Position numbers and translations under genes: made by a program
In this document: positions 1 to 8,138 of the stretch, one piece after another
Layout of the letters: each line of letters opens with the position of its first letter
Numbering within the stretch: position 1 is the first letter of the stretch
Notes under the pieces: model-generated
The model's database searches: none
What the model was told of the DNA's origin: nothing
Seen by the model: only the letters and a program-made list of their open reading frames with translations
Origin: Amycolatopsis orientalis DSM 40040 = KCTC 9412
Lineage (GTDB): Bacteria > Actinomycetota > Actinomycetes > Mycobacteriales > Pseudonocardiaceae
Assembly (NCBI RefSeq): GCF_000478275.1
Contig: NZ_ASJB01000091.1
Coordinates: 1-51,390 of the forward strand
Reading direction: 5' to 3'
DNA: 51,390 nucleotides

Positions 1-10
1 TAGGCAAGGG

Positions 11-83
11 GACCTTCACGGCATCGAGTCGATCACGCCACGTTTGCCTTACCTCTCAAATAACCGTCATCACCACTCACGAG
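11..83. repeat. Composite dispersed repeat, left copy
   Basis: The first bases hold a half-element GACCTTCACGG, then TCACGCCAC at 33-41, then an arm reading AACCGTCATCACCACTCACG from 62. The arm at 62-83 matches one arm of the perfect palindromes at 18108-18155 and 19901-19946, but its partner arm is missing here. The TCACGCCAC to CACTCACGA block recurs with nearly the same spacing at 51193-51243. The function is unknown. The rest of 1-201 shows no gene and probably holds the promoter of the aminotransferase. Confidence 0.55.
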
Positions 84-201
84 TCCGATGGGGTGCGCCG
101 ACAGACCGGCCAGGTCCGCGGCGCGAACTGTGCACGATGGAGTGTTCGCACCCGAGGCCGATCTGGGTGAGGATGGGGGCACGAGCACGAGGAGGAAGAT
201 C

Positions 202-1473
202 ATGGTGTCGTCGGCATCCGCGCGCAATCCGCTGTGGCACCCCTTCGCGGACATGGGAGCGGTCGACGGCGACCGGCTGGTCATCACCCGCGGCGAGGGT
301 TCCTACGTCTGGGACGACGAGGGGAAGCGCTACTTCGACGCGACGGCGTCGCTCTGGTACGCGAATTTCGGGCACGGGCGCGAGGAGATCGCGGTCGCCG
401 TCGCGGACCAGTTGCGGACGCTCGATTCCTACAATCTCTTCGGATACAACGCCAACGAGCCCGCGCTGAAACTCGCCGAGCGGGTCTCCGCGCTGGCGCC
501 GGAACCGGGCTCGAAGGTGTTCTTCGGTTCGGGTGGCGGCGACGTCATCGACACCGCGGTCAAGATCGCCCGGTCGTATTTCGCGCATACCGGACGGCCG
601 GAGAAGGTGCACGTCATCGGGCGCGTGCAGGGATATCACGGCACGCACGGGTTCGGCACGGCCGTCGGCGGCATCGCGGCCAACGCGGCGGGTTTCGGGC
701 CGCTGCCGGGCGACATCTCGCACGTGCCGTACGACAGCGCCGAAGCACTCGAAGCCGAGATCCAGCGGGTCGGGCCGGATCGCGTCGCGGCGTTCTTCTG
801 TGAACCGGTGATCGGCGCGGGCGGCGTCCTGCTCCCGCCGGACGGGTACATCGAGAGGGTCGCCGAGATCTGCCGCGAGCACGGTGTTCTGTTCGTCGCG
901 GACTGCGTGATCGCCGCGTTCGGGCGGCTGGGGACCTGGTTCGGAATCGACCGCTGGGCGGTGAAACCGGACATGATCACGACCGCCAAGGGCATCACCG
1001 GCGGGACGATCCCGCTGGGCGCGCTGATCGTCGCGCCGCGGGTGACCGAGCCGTTCTTCACCGGCGAACCGGGCGCGCCGGTGCTGCGGCACGGCGCGAC
1101 GTACGCGGGGCATCCGGTCGCGTGCGCCGCGGGGAACGCGACGCTGGACATCTACGAACGCGACGGACTCATCCCGCGCGGACGGGAACTGGAGAAACCG
1201 CTGGCGGACGCGCTTTCCGGGCTGGCGTCGCATCCGCTGGTCGCGGAGGTCCGGGCCGGGCTGGGCTTCCTCGGCGCGGTGGAGCTGAAGGCGGACGTCA
1301 TCGCGGCGAACCCCGGCGCGGCGAACCGGCTGCAGCGGCTGGCGCGGGACGAAGGCGTTCTCGTGCGGAACCTGGCGAAGGGGATCGCGGTGTCGCCGCC
1401 GTTGATCGCCGGGGAGGCCGAACTCGACCTGCTCGCGTCGGCCTTGCCGCGCGCACTGGACAAGCTGGCCTAA
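202..1473 (+). CDS. Class III PLP-dependent aminotransferase
   Basis: The 423-residue product has the fold-type I, class III aminotransferase layout: an N-terminal NPLWHPFADM segment, the cofactor-binding stretch FFGSGGGDVIDTAVKIARSY, and the lysine of TTAKGITGG that would form the Schiff base with PLP. Members transfer amino groups from omega-amino acids, diamines or similar donors to keto acids; the substrate cannot be read from sequence. The usual DEV(I/T)xGFGR motif is altered to DCVIAAFGR, so the Glu after the PLP-binding Asp is Cys. The start at 202 follows a strong GGAGGA and is preferred to the upstream in-frame ATG at 88. It converges on the next gene with a 4-base overlap of stop codons. 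Confidence 0.85.
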   Translation: MVSSASARNPLWHPFADMGAVDGDRLVITRGEGSYVWDDEGKRYFDATASLWYANFGHGREEIAVAVADQLRTLDSYNLFGYNANEPALKLAERVSALAPEPGSKVFFGSGGGDVIDTAVKIARSYFAHTGRPEKVHVIGRVQGYHGTHGFGTAVGGIAANAAGFGPLPGDISHVPYDSAEALEAEIQRVGPDRVAAFFCEPVIGAGGVLLPPDGYIERVAEICREHGVLFVADCVIAAFGRLGTWFGIDRWAVKPDMITTAKGITGGTIPLGALIVAPRVTEPFFTGEPGAPVLRHGATYAGHPVACAAGNATLDIYERDGLIPRGRELEKPLADALSGLASHPLVAEVRAGLGFLGAVELKADVIAANPGAANRLQRLARDEGVLVRNLAKGIAVSPPLIAGEAELDLLASALPRALDKLA

Positions 1474-2648
1474 CCGGCTTCGGCCGCGGAACCGTTCTCG
1501 TCCGTACGGAGGAAGCCGGCGACCTGTTCGAGGGCGTCGGCCGCCTCCGGCAGGAACGACCAGAACAGATGGAAGACGTGCGTGCTGACCGGGTACAGGT
1601 CGAAACACACGTCGAGACCCTGCCCGCGGGCGTGGTCGACGAAGCGGCGCGTCTCGGGCAGGGTCACGTCTTCGGTACCGGACTGGACGAGCAGCGGCGG
1701 CAGTACCGACAGGTCGGCCTCGAAGACGTTCAGCAGGGGATCGGTCACCGGGTGGTCGCGGACGTAGAGCGAGAACCACCGGGCGACCGGGCCGCCGCCG
1801 GGTGGCTCCACCACGTCCAGCGCCGGGCACAGCAGGACCGCCTTGCCCGGCTGGGGAAGTCCTTCCTCCGCCAGTCTGAGCATGAGGGAAACGGCCAGAC
1901 CGCCACCCGCCGAGTCGCCGCTGATGGTCAGTTGCCCCGGATCCGTGCCCTGGCCGAGCAGCCAGCGGTACGCGCGGAGCGCGTCTTCCAGCGCGGCGGG
2001 GAAGGGATGCTCCGGCGCGAGCCGGTAGTCCGGCACCAGGACGGCGGCGCCGGTCGCCGCCGCCAGCGCGCCGGCCAGCGGGCGGTAACCGAAGGCGGAG
2101 CCCGCGATGTACCCGCCGCCGTGCAGGTGCAGCACGGTCGGCCGATGACCCTGTCCGGGGGCGACCAGCAGTGAGGACACGCCGTCCGCCTGGACCGGTC
2201 TCACCACGGTGCCCTCCGGGATGGGCAGTTGCGCGTTGAACGCTTCGAAGGCTTCGCGCAACGCCGCGAGACCGCGCGCACCGTCCTCCACGACCGAATT
2301 CCACAGCAGCGTGACCCGCGCGTTCACCTCGCCACCGACCGAGCGCGTGAGGGCGATGGCGTCGTCCATGTCGGACAGCAGCGGGAGCGTGGCGCCGAGC
2401 AGCGCCTCACCGGCGAGGGTGAGTTCGACACGGTGGGTCGAACGGCGCAGCAACTGACAGCCGATCAGCTGTTCCAGCGCCTTGATCTGGCGGCTGAGGG
2501 CGGGCTGGGAGACGAACAGCCGGTTCGCGGCGCGGCTGAAGTTGAGTTCGTCGGCGACCGCGACGAAGGCCCGCAGATGCTTGAGTTCGATCGCGTCGGC
2601 AGCCGAGGGCATACCCAGCAGCCGCGGCCCGGCGGGACGTTCGGACAT
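1470..2648 (-). CDS. LysR-type HTH domain fused to an HSL-family alpha/beta hydrolase
   Basis: The 392-residue protein opens with a typical LysR winged helix-turn-helix (about residues 20-80, including LSRQIKALEQLIGCQLLRR). Instead of the LysR periplasmic-binding-like effector domain it continues into a hormone-sensitive-lipase/esterase fold. Oxyanion motif HGGG starts at H176, nucleophile motif GDSAGG has S246, and the acid is probably D327 in SGTEDVT. The base is H357 or H360 in STHVFH. All catalytic residues seem present, so the effector domain may be an active esterase or a ligand sensor. A short linker (about 85-130) joins the domains with no frame break. A small degenerate hydrolase gene lies divergently next to it. 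The fusion is seen directly; the regulatory role is inferred. Confidence 0.8.
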   Translation of the reverse strand: MSERPAGPRLLGMPSAADAIELKHLRAFVAVADELNFSRAANRLFVSQPALSRQIKALEQLIGCQLLRRSTHRVELTLAGEALLGATLPLLSDMDDAIALTRSVGGEVNARVTLLWNSVVEDGARGLAALREAFEAFNAQLPIPEGTVVRPVQADGVSSLLVAPGQGHRPTVLHLHGGGYIAGSAFGYRPLAGALAAATGAAVLVPDYRLAPEHPFPAALEDALRAYRWLLGQGTDPGQLTISGDSAGGGLAVSLMLRLAEEGLPQPGKAVLLCPALDVVEPPGGGPVARWFSLYVRDHPVTDPLLNVFEADLSVLPPLLVQSGTEDVTLPETRRFVDHARGQGLDVCFDLYPVSTHVFHLFWSFLPEAADALEQVAGFLRTDENGSAAEAG

Positions 2649-2755
2649 GGCGTCGAGTATCCCCGCCGGGGCCCGCGGGGGTGATGCGTTCCGCGCAAGA
2701 CGGTGATGCGGGATCGGCCTTTCCCTTCCCCGCCTCGTCCGTGACAGGGTTGCTC

Positions 2756-3166
2756 ATGACCGAAAAAGCAGGTCAGCGCGTTGCGGAACTCCGGATGCGG
2801 AGCGGTGTGGCGCGGGTGCATTGGCCTTCCGGGCGGCCTGCCGCCCCGCCGTTGGTGCTCTGGTTCGCCCCGGACGGAGCGGGTGCCGAACGGGTCGCGG
2901 CCTGCGGGGCGGTGGTCATCGCCGCCGGAGTGCCCGCGTTCCCGGCGGCGCGGGCGGTGCTCGAGTGGGCGGCGGCCCATCCCCGGAGCCTCGGGGCCGA
3001 TCCGGGGCCGGTGCTGATCGCCGGGGAGGGGCCGGGGGCCGAACTGGCCGCCCGGGTCGCGAGGTACGCGCGGGAGCAGGGCTGGCCGCCGGTCAGCGAG
3101 GTCGACGGTGGTCCGAGGGGGATCGCCGCGCATCTCGGAAGAGCGAAACGAATCGTGGAGGAATGA
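2756..3166 (+). CDS. Small degenerate alpha/beta-hydrolase-like protein
   Basis: This 136-residue product resembles part of an HSL-type hydrolase, but the region expected to read GDSAGG is GEGPGAEL, so the nucleophilic serine is absent. The preceding segment (FPAARAVLEWAAAHPRSLG) looks like the usual helix before the nucleophile elbow. The C-terminal part with the catalytic Asp and His is missing. It may be a remnant or a non-catalytic protein. It is divergent from the LysR-hydrolase gene and immediately precedes the DHFR-like gene, only one base apart, so it may be co-transcribed with it. The start at 2756 is chosen because a longer version adds a low-complexity leader. Confidence 0.5.
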   Translation: MTEKAGQRVAELRMRSGVARVHWPSGRPAAPPLVLWFAPDGAGAERVAACGAVVIAAGVPAFPAARAVLEWAAAHPRSLGADPGPVLIAGEGPGAELAARVARYAREQGWPPVSEVDGGPRGIAAHLGRAKRIVEE

Positions 3167-3167
3167 C

Positions 3168-3773
3168 ATGAGCAAGGTCTTCACCGGCCTCGCCGTCTCG
3201 GTGGACGGGTACATCAGCGGAAAGCGGCTCGAGGGCGCCGACGAGTTCGGGAGTGGCCTCGGCGACGCGCCGACGTTGTTCGACTGGTACTTCGACGGCG
3301 ACACCCCGAGCGAGGTGTTCGACGGGTTCAAGCTGAGCGAGCCGAGCGCGCGCTTCTTCGACTCCATCGCGAGCCGGATCGGTGCGATCGTCGTCGGGCG
3401 CACCACCTACGAGCACTCCAGCCGGTTCGGTGGCGGAAGCCCGCATCCGGCCGCGCCGATGGTCCTGCTCAGTCACCGGCCCGTGCCCGAAGCCGGCGAA
3501 AGACAGACCGTGATCACCACCGGTGTCGAGGACGCCATCGCCGCCGCGCGGGAGATCGCCGGGAGCAAGGACGTCGGCCTGATGGGCGGCGGGCTGGTCA
3601 GTTCCGCGCTGGCGGCGGGGCTGGTCGACGAGGTGATCCTTCATCAGGTGCCCATTCTGCTCGGCGGCGGCAGGAGGTTCTTCCACGAACTCCCGGAACA
3701 GGTGGAACTCCGTCTGCTGCAGGCGATTCCGGCTCCCGGTGTGACCCACCTGCACTACGGGGTCGGCCGATGA
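3168..3773 (+). CDS. Dihydrofolate reductase/RibD C-terminal family protein (copy 1)
   Basis: The 201-residue protein has the pattern of the YyaP/RibD-C family: an N-terminal beta strand with SVDGYISG, the central IVVGRTTYE, and the glycine-rich GLMGGGLVSSALAAGLVDE that contacts NADPH. Members are small NADPH-dependent reductases, mostly of unknown substrate. GGAGGAA lies just before the ATG. Its stop overlaps the ATG of the epimerase gene (ATGA), which suggests translational coupling. A clear paralogue, encoded on the opposite strand at 5232-5837, shares WYF(D/N)GDTP and the same overall length. Confidence 0.85.
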   Translation: MSKVFTGLAVSVDGYISGKRLEGADEFGSGLGDAPTLFDWYFDGDTPSEVFDGFKLSEPSARFFDSIASRIGAIVVGRTTYEHSSRFGGGSPHPAAPMVLLSHRPVPEAGERQTVITTGVEDAIAAAREIAGSKDVGLMGGGLVSSALAAGLVDEVILHQVPILLGGGRRFFHELPEQVELRLLQAIPAPGVTHLHYGVGR

Positions 3774-4678
3774 TCCTCATCACCGGCGGGCTGGGCATGA
3801 TCGGCGCGCACACCGCCCGCGCGCTCACCGACCTCGGTCACGACGTCGTGGTCACCGCGCATCGCCGCACCGATGTCCCGTCGTTCCTCGAAGGCCGGGT
3901 CACCGTCGAATCCGTCGACGTCACCGACCGGGACGCGTTCCTGGCCCTGGCCGATCGTCACGACATCGGCGACATCGTCTATCTCGCCGGGAGCATCCCC
4001 GGTGACGACCCGGTCGGCTTCTTCCGCGCGGACACCACCGCCCTGCTCAACGGGCTGGACGCCGCCCGCGCGTGGGGTGTCCGCCGGTTCGCCGTCGCCG
4101 GCAGTCTCGGTGTCTACATCGGACAGAAGGTTTCCCCGTGGCAGGAGGAACTCGCCCTGCCCGCCGTGGAGCTGCCGCATCCGATCGTAGCCTTCAAGAA
4201 GGCCGTGGAGCCGATCACCACCCACGCTTTGGCAGGCAGCGGGGTCCAGCCGGTGGTGCTCCGGATCGGGAGCATCTGGGGTCCGCTGATGGATCCGGAA
4301 TCGCCGTTCAACCCCCTCCCGCCGTACATCAGCGCCGTCCTGCGCGGTGAGCGGCCGCCGCCACTGAACGCCGACGACGGGGGCGACAGCTGCTACGCAC
4401 CCGACGCCGGCCGTGCGATCGCTTTACTGATGACCGCGGACACCTTGCGGCACACCACTTACAACGTGTCCCGCGGCCGCCCGTTCGTGCATCGCGAGCT
4501 CGTGGGCGCGCTGGAGGCGATCATCCCCGGACTCCGGCTCGACCTCCGGCCCGGCGGACAGACCGGGCCGTATCTCGACATCTCGCGACTCGTCGAGGAC
4601 ACCGGCTTCGAACCGGGTTTCGACGTCGCGGCCGCCGTCGCCGACTATGTCGCCTGGCGGGGGAACAACTCGCGGTAA
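3770..4678 (+). CDS. NAD-dependent epimerase/dehydratase family protein
   Basis: The 302-residue protein starts with the Rossmann motif ILITGGLGMIGAHTA, typical of extended short-chain dehydrogenases that act on sugar nucleotides or related substrates. The segment where the catalytic YxxxK is expected reads HPIVAFKKAVEP, so no clear Tyr is seen and activity may differ from classical epimerases. A hairpin follows within about ten bases and would end this two- or three-gene unit. The substrate is unknown. Confidence 0.8.
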   Translation: MILITGGLGMIGAHTARALTDLGHDVVVTAHRRTDVPSFLEGRVTVESVDVTDRDAFLALADRHDIGDIVYLAGSIPGDDPVGFFRADTTALLNGLDAARAWGVRRFAVAGSLGVYIGQKVSPWQEELALPAVELPHPIVAFKKAVEPITTHALAGSGVQPVVLRIGSIWGPLMDPESPFNPLPPYISAVLRGERPPPLNADDGGDSCYAPDAGRAIALLMTADTLRHTTYNVSRGRPFVHRELVGALEAIIPGLRLDLRPGGQTGPYLDISRLVEDTGFEPGFDVAAAVADYVAWRGNNSR

Positions 4679-4687
4679 ACGACTGAA

Positions 4688-4741
4688 GTACGTGAAGGCC
4701 CCTTCATCACGCTAGGCGCGAAGAAAGGGGCCTTCACGTAC
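4688..4741. terminator. Palindromic hairpin of the GTGAAGGCC family
   Basis: GTACGTGAAGGCCCCTT at 4688-4704 is perfectly complementary to 4725-4741, with a 20-base loop. It lies just after the epimerase stop. There is no T-run, so it may be an actinobacterial intrinsic terminator or a dispersed palindrome that acts as one. The same CGTGAAGGCC core recurs at 12141, 16205 and 51069. Confidence 0.7.
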
Positions 4742-4904
4742 TCGTGCACGAGGGCCTCGTGCCCGGTCATGAAGGGCGCGGCCGACGGGACAGTTCCCTT
4801 CATGACACCCCCAGTGCGACGGGCCCACGTGGGCCCGCCTCAGCGGAGGCGGAGTGCGAGGCCCCCGGGGTCCGCGATGGTGCTCGACACGGACGATCCC
4901 GGCA

Positions 4905-5099
4905 TCACCTGGAAGTCATACGCCATACCGGCACATTAACGACCCGCCCCGACAATTCCGGGAACTCCGGCCCGCCGACCACGGTGAACCGCCACTTGTC
5001 GACCCCGCCGCCGATGATCTCGGCGTAGCGGCGGGCGCCGTCAGCGTTGGCGAAGCGCACCTGCTGGCCATTGGTGAGATGGGTGATCTTGACCGCCAT
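4905..5099 (-). CDS. Small conserved-looking hypothetical protein (64 aa)
   Basis: The reading frame encodes a compact 64-residue protein with one Trp in each half and no obvious membrane segment or catalytic motif. GAGGAGA sits about six bases before the ATG, which is the main reason to accept it despite its size. It stands alone on the minus strand, downstream of the second DHFR-like gene with about 130 bases between them. The function is not recognised. Confidence 0.55.
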   Translation of the reverse strand: MAVKITHLTNGQQVRFANADGARRYAEIIGGGVDKWRFTVVGGPEFPELSGRVVNVPVWRMTSR

Positions 5100-5231
5100 C
5101 CGTGTCTCCTCTGCTCCGGTGCCGGCCCGCGGAGCTTCCCCCTCCGGGGCCGGCGCGCACAGTAGAACACACGTTCGATCGATGCGGCCAATCGAGTCCC
5201 CCGCCCGGGGTAGCCGTCCACCCCATCGGGG

Positions 5232-5837
5232 TCAGTGGCGCACCTTGAACCGCAGGTGGAGGACGCCCTCGCCCTGGATGACCACATGCGGATCCGCCAA
5301 CAGATGCTGCCCGTCGATGCCGCCGAAGTAGCGCTTCCCCGAGCCGAACACGACCGGCACCACGTCCATCGCCACCTCGTCCACGAGGCCGGCCGCGAGG
5401 ATCTGGCCACCCACTTCGCCGGCGTTCACGGCGACGAGCCGGTCTCCCGAGAGCTCCTGTGCCTTGTCGGTCGCGGCCTTCACGTCGTCGACGAAATGGT
5501 AGGACGCCTCGGGGTGCCAGCCCTCGGGTTTGGGCCGGTGCGACACCACGACCACGTGGTCGCCCGTGGGCGGACGGCCCTCCCAGCCGTTCACCAGGTC
5601 GAACAACGTGCGGCCCATCACGATCGTGCCGATCGCGGTCCACGTCGACCGGACGTATTCGGCCGACGCCTTCGAAACCTTGAAGGGGCTCCCGGATCCG
5701 GAATGGTCGAACTCGTCGTCACCCTCGATCGGGGTGTCCCCGTTGAAGTACCACTCGTGGAGCGGGCCGACGTCGTCGTTCTTGTCGGCGATGAAGCCGT
5801 CCACCGACACCACGTTGTGCATGATCACCGAGCCCAC
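5232..5837 (-). CDS. Dihydrofolate reductase/RibD C-terminal family protein (copy 2)
   Basis: The 201-residue product belongs to the same reductase family as the gene at 3168. It has VVSVDGFIADKNDDVGPLHE, then IGTIVMGRTLFDL and the NADPH-site segment VNAGEVGGQILAAGLVDEV. A GTG start with GAGGAG five bases upstream fits best. The two copies lie 1.5 kb apart on opposite strands and differ enough that they are not a recent duplication. The AraC gene upstream on the same strand is a possible regulator. The substrate is unknown. Confidence 0.85.
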   Translation of the reverse strand: MGSVIMHNVVSVDGFIADKNDDVGPLHEWYFNGDTPIEGDDEFDHSGSGSPFKVSKASAEYVRSTWTAIGTIVMGRTLFDLVNGWEGRPPTGDHVVVVSHRPKPEGWHPEASYHFVDDVKAATDKAQELSGDRLVAVNAGEVGGQILAAGLVDEVAMDVVPVVFGSGKRYFGGIDGQHLLADPHVVIQGEGVLHLRFKVRH

Positions 5838-5910
5838 AGCGTCTCCTCGAGTCTCTTGCGCGTTCGCTTCCGATCCTTCCGGCTCGGGGGTGACCCGGTC
5901 TTGTAAAAAA

Positions 5911-6660
5911 TCACTCGGCGGGCATCGGGCCGTTGTCCGGCGGGAAGTCCCGGTCGGCGGGGAACCGGCGCCGCAGGGCCAGGTACTCCGTCGGGGTGTG
6001 GCCGGTGAAGTCCTTGAACTCCTTGCTGAAGTGGGCCTGGTCGAAATACCCCGCCGAGTGGGCGTACTCCGACCAGTCGATCGGGCGAAGGGTGTCCACG
6101 GAATTGATCAACCGCGCGAACCGGTAGATCCGCGCCAGCCGCTTCGGCGTGATCCCGACATGAGCCTTGAACTGCGCGGCCAGGTGATTGCCGCTCACCC
6201 CGGCGGCCTCGGTCAGCGCGGCGACCGCGACGACGCCGTGGGAAATCTCCAGTCGCCCGCCGGTGTGCTGGACCAGCTCCAGGCCGCGCGAAGGTGCGTC
6301 GGCGAGTCGCGATCGCAGCTCGTCTTCCACCGCCCGCAGGGTCGCGGCGGGCGAGGCGAGGTCGCCGATCCGGTTGCGGATCCGGTCGACGGAGCGTCGC
6401 CAGACGTCGTCGACGGGCACCCATCGGTTCCGCAAACGCCTGGTCCACACGCCCATGAACCATCCGTCGGAGAACACCGCAGGCGGAACCGAGGGGTCGG
6501 AATCCCACAGGCGCGCCGGCTCGCCGAGGGTGAGGAACAGATGGGCCGACGGCATGGGCGGGATGTTCATCCGGCGATGGCGCGGCACCCCGGTCAGGCA
6601 GTAGATGTCGTCGATGAACCGGTCGAGCGGCGGGGCGGGCACCTGACCGACGTAATCCAT
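5911..6660 (-). CDS. AraC-family transcriptional regulator
   Basis: The 249-residue protein ends in the AraC/XylS double helix-turn-helix. The first helix pair is around AALTEAAGVSGNHLAAQFKA, and the signature second half contains YFDQAHFSKEFKDFTGHTP. The N-terminal domain (PPLDRFIDDIYCLTG, PSAHLFLTLGEP) is of the short DUF6597-like sensor type found in many actinobacterial regulators. The start at 6660 (MDYVGQ) is preferred over an ORF extension of 59 residues rich in Arg and Ser. It lies just upstream of the DHFR-like gene and is a plausible regulator of it. Confidence 0.85.
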   Translation of the reverse strand: MDYVGQVPAPPLDRFIDDIYCLTGVPRHRRMNIPPMPSAHLFLTLGEPARLWDSDPSVPPAVFSDGWFMGVWTRRLRNRWVPVDDVWRRSVDRIRNRIGDLASPAATLRAVEDELRSRLADAPSRGLELVQHTGGRLEISHGVVAVAALTEAAGVSGNHLAAQFKAHVGITPKRLARIYRFARLINSVDTLRPIDWSEYAHSAGYFDQAHFSKEFKDFTGHTPTEYLALRRRFPADRDFPPDNGPMPAE

Positions 6661-6698
6661 GGCCTCAGTGTGGCCGACAAGGGACTCGCGACCGGCCG

Positions 6699-7193
6699 TT
6701 ATCGCCGCATCGTCACCCGCGGCCAGGCGTCCAGTCCACGGGCGATCTCCTGGGCACGGATGGCTCGCAGACCGTCGGTGAGATCCCGGTCGTCGAGCGT
6801 CACGAAGCCGAGCCGGGAGTAGTACGGCGCGTTCCACGGCACCTCGGCGTACGTCGTCAGCGTCAGCCCCGCGAGGCCTTCCCGCGCCGACCAGTCCGCG
6901 GCGTGGTCGATCAGCCGCCGCCCGAGGCCCTTCCGCGCGTGGTCCGGATGCACGGACACCTGCTCGACATGGCCGTGGCCGTCGACGACCTCGGCGATCA
7001 GGTACGCCACCGGGCCGTCGCCGTCATCGCAGACCCAGGCCCGGCCCGCGCTCTGGTACACCGCGAGATCCGCGAGCGAGGGCGGGTCGTCGTCGGCGAT
7101 CGCGGTCATGCCGAGCGCGCGGAACGGTTCGCCCGCGGCGCGTTCGATGTCCTGGAGCACGGGCAGGTCTTCGGGGACGGCGAGTCGGATCAC
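6699..7193 (-). CDS. GNAT-family N-acetyltransferase
   Basis: The 164-residue protein shows the GNAT core: acetyl-CoA loop VSVHPDHARKGLGRRLIDHA (motif A) followed by the motif B region NAPYYSRLGF. Such enzymes acetylate small amines, drugs or protein N-termini; the substrate is not predictable. It lies between the AraC gene and the IclR gene on the same strand, with gaps of about 40 to 50 bases. Confidence 0.85.
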   Translation of the reverse strand: MIRLAVPEDLPVLQDIERAAGEPFRALGMTAIADDDPPSLADLAVYQSAGRAWVCDDGDGPVAYLIAEVVDGHGHVEQVSVHPDHARKGLGRRLIDHAADWSAREGLAGLTLTTYAEVPWNAPYYSRLGFVTLDDRDLTDGLRAIRAQEIARGLDAWPRVTMRR

Positions 7194-7245
7194 GGATCGA
7201 GTTCTACTCCGCCGCGGGTGCCGGCGCGCGCGAATTACCCGCGCA

Positions 7246-8025
7246 TCAGAGGGAAAACGACGAAACGGCGCGGTAGATCCGGTTCGCGTACGACTGGAGC
7301 GCGACGATGGCGGCCCGTTTCGCGTCGTCGCCGATGCGGGTCGCCGGGGCGGCGAGGCTCAGCACCGCGGGCCGGTGCCCGGAGCTCGGGATCGGCACCG
7401 AACACGACCAGACGCCGTCGTCGAGTTCGCCCCAGCTGACCGCGTACCGGTTGACACCGGCGCGTTTGACCTCTTCCCGCACGCTGGGCCCGCGACGCTG
7501 GACGATCGACGAAAGCCGTCTCTCGCGTTCTTCTTCCGGGAGCATGGCGAGCAGCATCTTGCCCGACGCGCCCGCGCCGAGCGGGACGGAATGGCCGGGC
7601 TGGAAGGTGAAGCGCATCGCGCGTTCGCATTCGACCCGGTCCGCGCAGACCGCGGCGTCGCCGAAATGCTGGAACAGCAGGACGGTCTCGCCGAGATCGC
7701 GCGCGGCCTCCTCCATCGCCGGACGCGCCAGCCGCGCGAGGTCGTTGGCCAGTTGCGCGGCCCGCGCGAGCGGCATCACCTGGCTCGTCACGTGGTAGCG
7801 CCCGGTCTTGCCCTCCTCCAGGAGCTGGAGTTCCTTCAGCAGTGCGACATAGCGGTACGTCGTGGCGACCGGGGTGCCGATCCTCGCGGCGAGTTCGGCG
7901 ACGCTCGCGTCCCAGCGGCGTTCGGAAAACGAAAGCAGGAGCTGCAGGACCTTGCGTGAGCTGCTGGCGCCGGGGGTGCGTTTCGGGGGAGCGGTGGTGT
8001 CCAGGGATCGTGCGGCAGGCGTCAT
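7246..8025 (-). CDS. IclR-family transcriptional regulator
   Basis: The 259-residue protein has an N-terminal winged helix (SSRKVLQLLLSFSERRWDAS, then ATTYRYVALLKELQLLEEG). The C-terminal IclR effector-binding domain includes GASGKMLLAMLPEEERE and the segment WSCSVPIP. The family usually controls catabolic genes and often its own promoter. It is divergent from the SDR gene at 8139, which is the likely target. The start at 8025 has GAGAGG upstream and is preferred over 8046. Confidence 0.85.
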   Translation of the reverse strand: MTPAARSLDTTAPPKRTPGASSSRKVLQLLLSFSERRWDASVAELAARIGTPVATTYRYVALLKELQLLEEGKTGRYHVTSQVMPLARAAQLANDLARLARPAMEEAARDLGETVLLFQHFGDAAVCADRVECERAMRFTFQPGHSVPLGAGASGKMLLAMLPEEERERRLSSIVQRRGPSVREEVKRAGVNRYAVSWGELDDGVWSCSVPIPSSGHRPAVLSLAAPATRIGDDAKRAAIVALQSYANRIYRAVSSFSL

Positions 8026-8085
8026 CTCGACCTCTCGCCGGGGCAATCACAAAGAGTCAAGAAAGTAGCACATTGTGTGAATTGC

Positions 8086-8104
8086 GGACCAGGGACTTTG
8101 GTCC
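8086..8104. promoter_or_regulatory. Inverted repeat in the IclR/SDR divergent gap, candidate operator
   Basis: GGACCA at 8086-8091 and TGGTCC at 8099-8104 form a perfect 6-base inverted repeat separated by 7 bases. CACATTGTGTG lies just to the left at about 8070-8080. Both sit between the divergent IclR and SDR starts, where an IclR operator would be expected. Assignment to IclR is inference. Confidence 0.4.
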
Positions 8105-8138
8105 ACGAACAAGCGGACTTCTTGCTAGGTTCGGACGC

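Noticed and set aside
70..2304. Long minus-strand open frame of 744 codons
   Set aside because: It overlaps the aminotransferase and the LysR-hydrolase in other frames, is extremely Arg/Gly-rich, and has no domain pattern. It is a GC-rich shadow.
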